From positions 110,716 through 174,715 of the forward strand of contig NZ_BAMZ01000003.1 in assembly GCF_000964225.1 (NCBI RefSeq): a DNA stretch of 64,000 nucleotides. Direction: 5' to 3'. Origin of the DNA: Acetobacter syzygii (GTDB taxonomy: Bacteria; Pseudomonadota; Alphaproteobacteria; Acetobacterales; Acetobacteraceae). Positions 63,937 through 64,000 of this stretch are shown piece after piece; position 1 is the stretch's first letter; each line of letters opens with the position of its first letter. The translations under genes and the position numbers were made by a program. The notes under the pieces are model-generated. The model saw nothing but the letters and a program-made list of their open reading frames with translations, did no database searches and was not told where the DNA came from.

Positions 63937-64000
63937 ATGCCGACCATCCCCCCTGCTGCCCTTACCTTCTCCCCGTGGGAGATGTTTCTCAATGCCGGGC
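63937..64000 (+). CDS. exbB: ExbB-like TonB energiser subunit, N-terminal fragment
   Basis: Only about 21 residues are visible (MPTIPPAALTFSPWEMFLNA then G). FSPWEMFLNA is like the N-terminus of ExbB proteins (SPWGMF plus a following helix), and the position beside a TonB-dependent receptor operon supports this. ExbB with ExbD and TonB would power both receptors in the window. The call rests on a short segment and context. Confidence 0.55.
   Translation, partial: MPTIPPAALTFSPWEMFLNAG

Noticed and set aside
1..64000. Search for CRISPR arrays, insertion sequences, phage genes and integrase/att sites
   Set aside because: No regularly spaced repeats, transposase-like genes or duplicated tRNA ends were seen by eye; the two tRNA genes are followed by normal chromosomal genes.

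Overview
The window is 64 kb of ordinary-looking bacterial chromosome, about 57-60% GC by eye, densely packed with intact genes. No insertion sequence, prophage, CRISPR array or rRNA was seen. It most likely comes from an acetic acid bacterium (Acetobacteraceae, Alphaproteobacteria; Acetobacter-like is a guess). The alphaproteobacterial signs are the order dusB-ntrB-ntrC-ntrY-ntrX-hfq-hflX, a fused IspD-IspF enzyme, the ffh-rpsP-rimM-trmD-rplS-leuC order, and homologues of mitochondrial respiratory assembly factors (ATP12, an NDUFAF6-like protein, an NDUFS4-like subunit).

Layout. 0-4.3 kb: translation and protein-targeting operon read leftwards (ffh, rpsP, rimM, trmD, rplS), then the 5' part of leuC. 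4.3-12 kb: leftward envelope and housekeeping genes (Spy-like, ATP12, AsmA, RluA, RarA, LolA, UbiA). 12-17 kb: RsmE and GshA rightwards, then a glycosyltransferase and an MFS exporter leftwards. 17-21 kb: YfgM-BamB-Der cluster and a small secreted protein. 21-24.7 kb: GT9 glycosyltransferase, YgfZ, HisI and LpxB. 25-33 kb: SulP transporter, MsrQ, a beta-hydroxyacid dehydrogenase, an NDUFAF6-like protein, SodB, ClpB and a Nudix hydrolase. 33-44 kb: HflX, Hfq, the two nitrogen two-component systems, DusB, IspDF and PII. 44-48 kb: UbiH-type hydroxylase, CysE, two tRNAs, an NDUFS4-like protein and Gpt.

From 48 to 64 kb metal homeostasis dominates. A zinc metallochaperone GTPase has an 18-bp Zur-like palindrome upstream. 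MntP lies behind a Mn-sensing yybP-ykoY riboswitch, followed by an RcnB-like secreted protein. A fecI-fecR-fecA surface-signalling set comes next. The right end is a Fiu/PiuA catecholate receptor operon with a Sel1-repeat protein and a DUF4405 membrane protein, then PiuC, and the start of exbB. A CHASE3-GGDEF cyclase and a nitroreductase sit between the two iron systems.

Most noteworthy: both sigma54-type regulators (NtrC and NtrX) lack the GAFTGA motif. The riboswitch implies that the true MntP start lies about 117 nt inside the longest reading frame. The fiu operon carries a possible new membrane redox partner. A shared TGCGAATG-type element, probably Fur-linked, recurs near the iron genes. 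No wholly novel system was identified with confidence.
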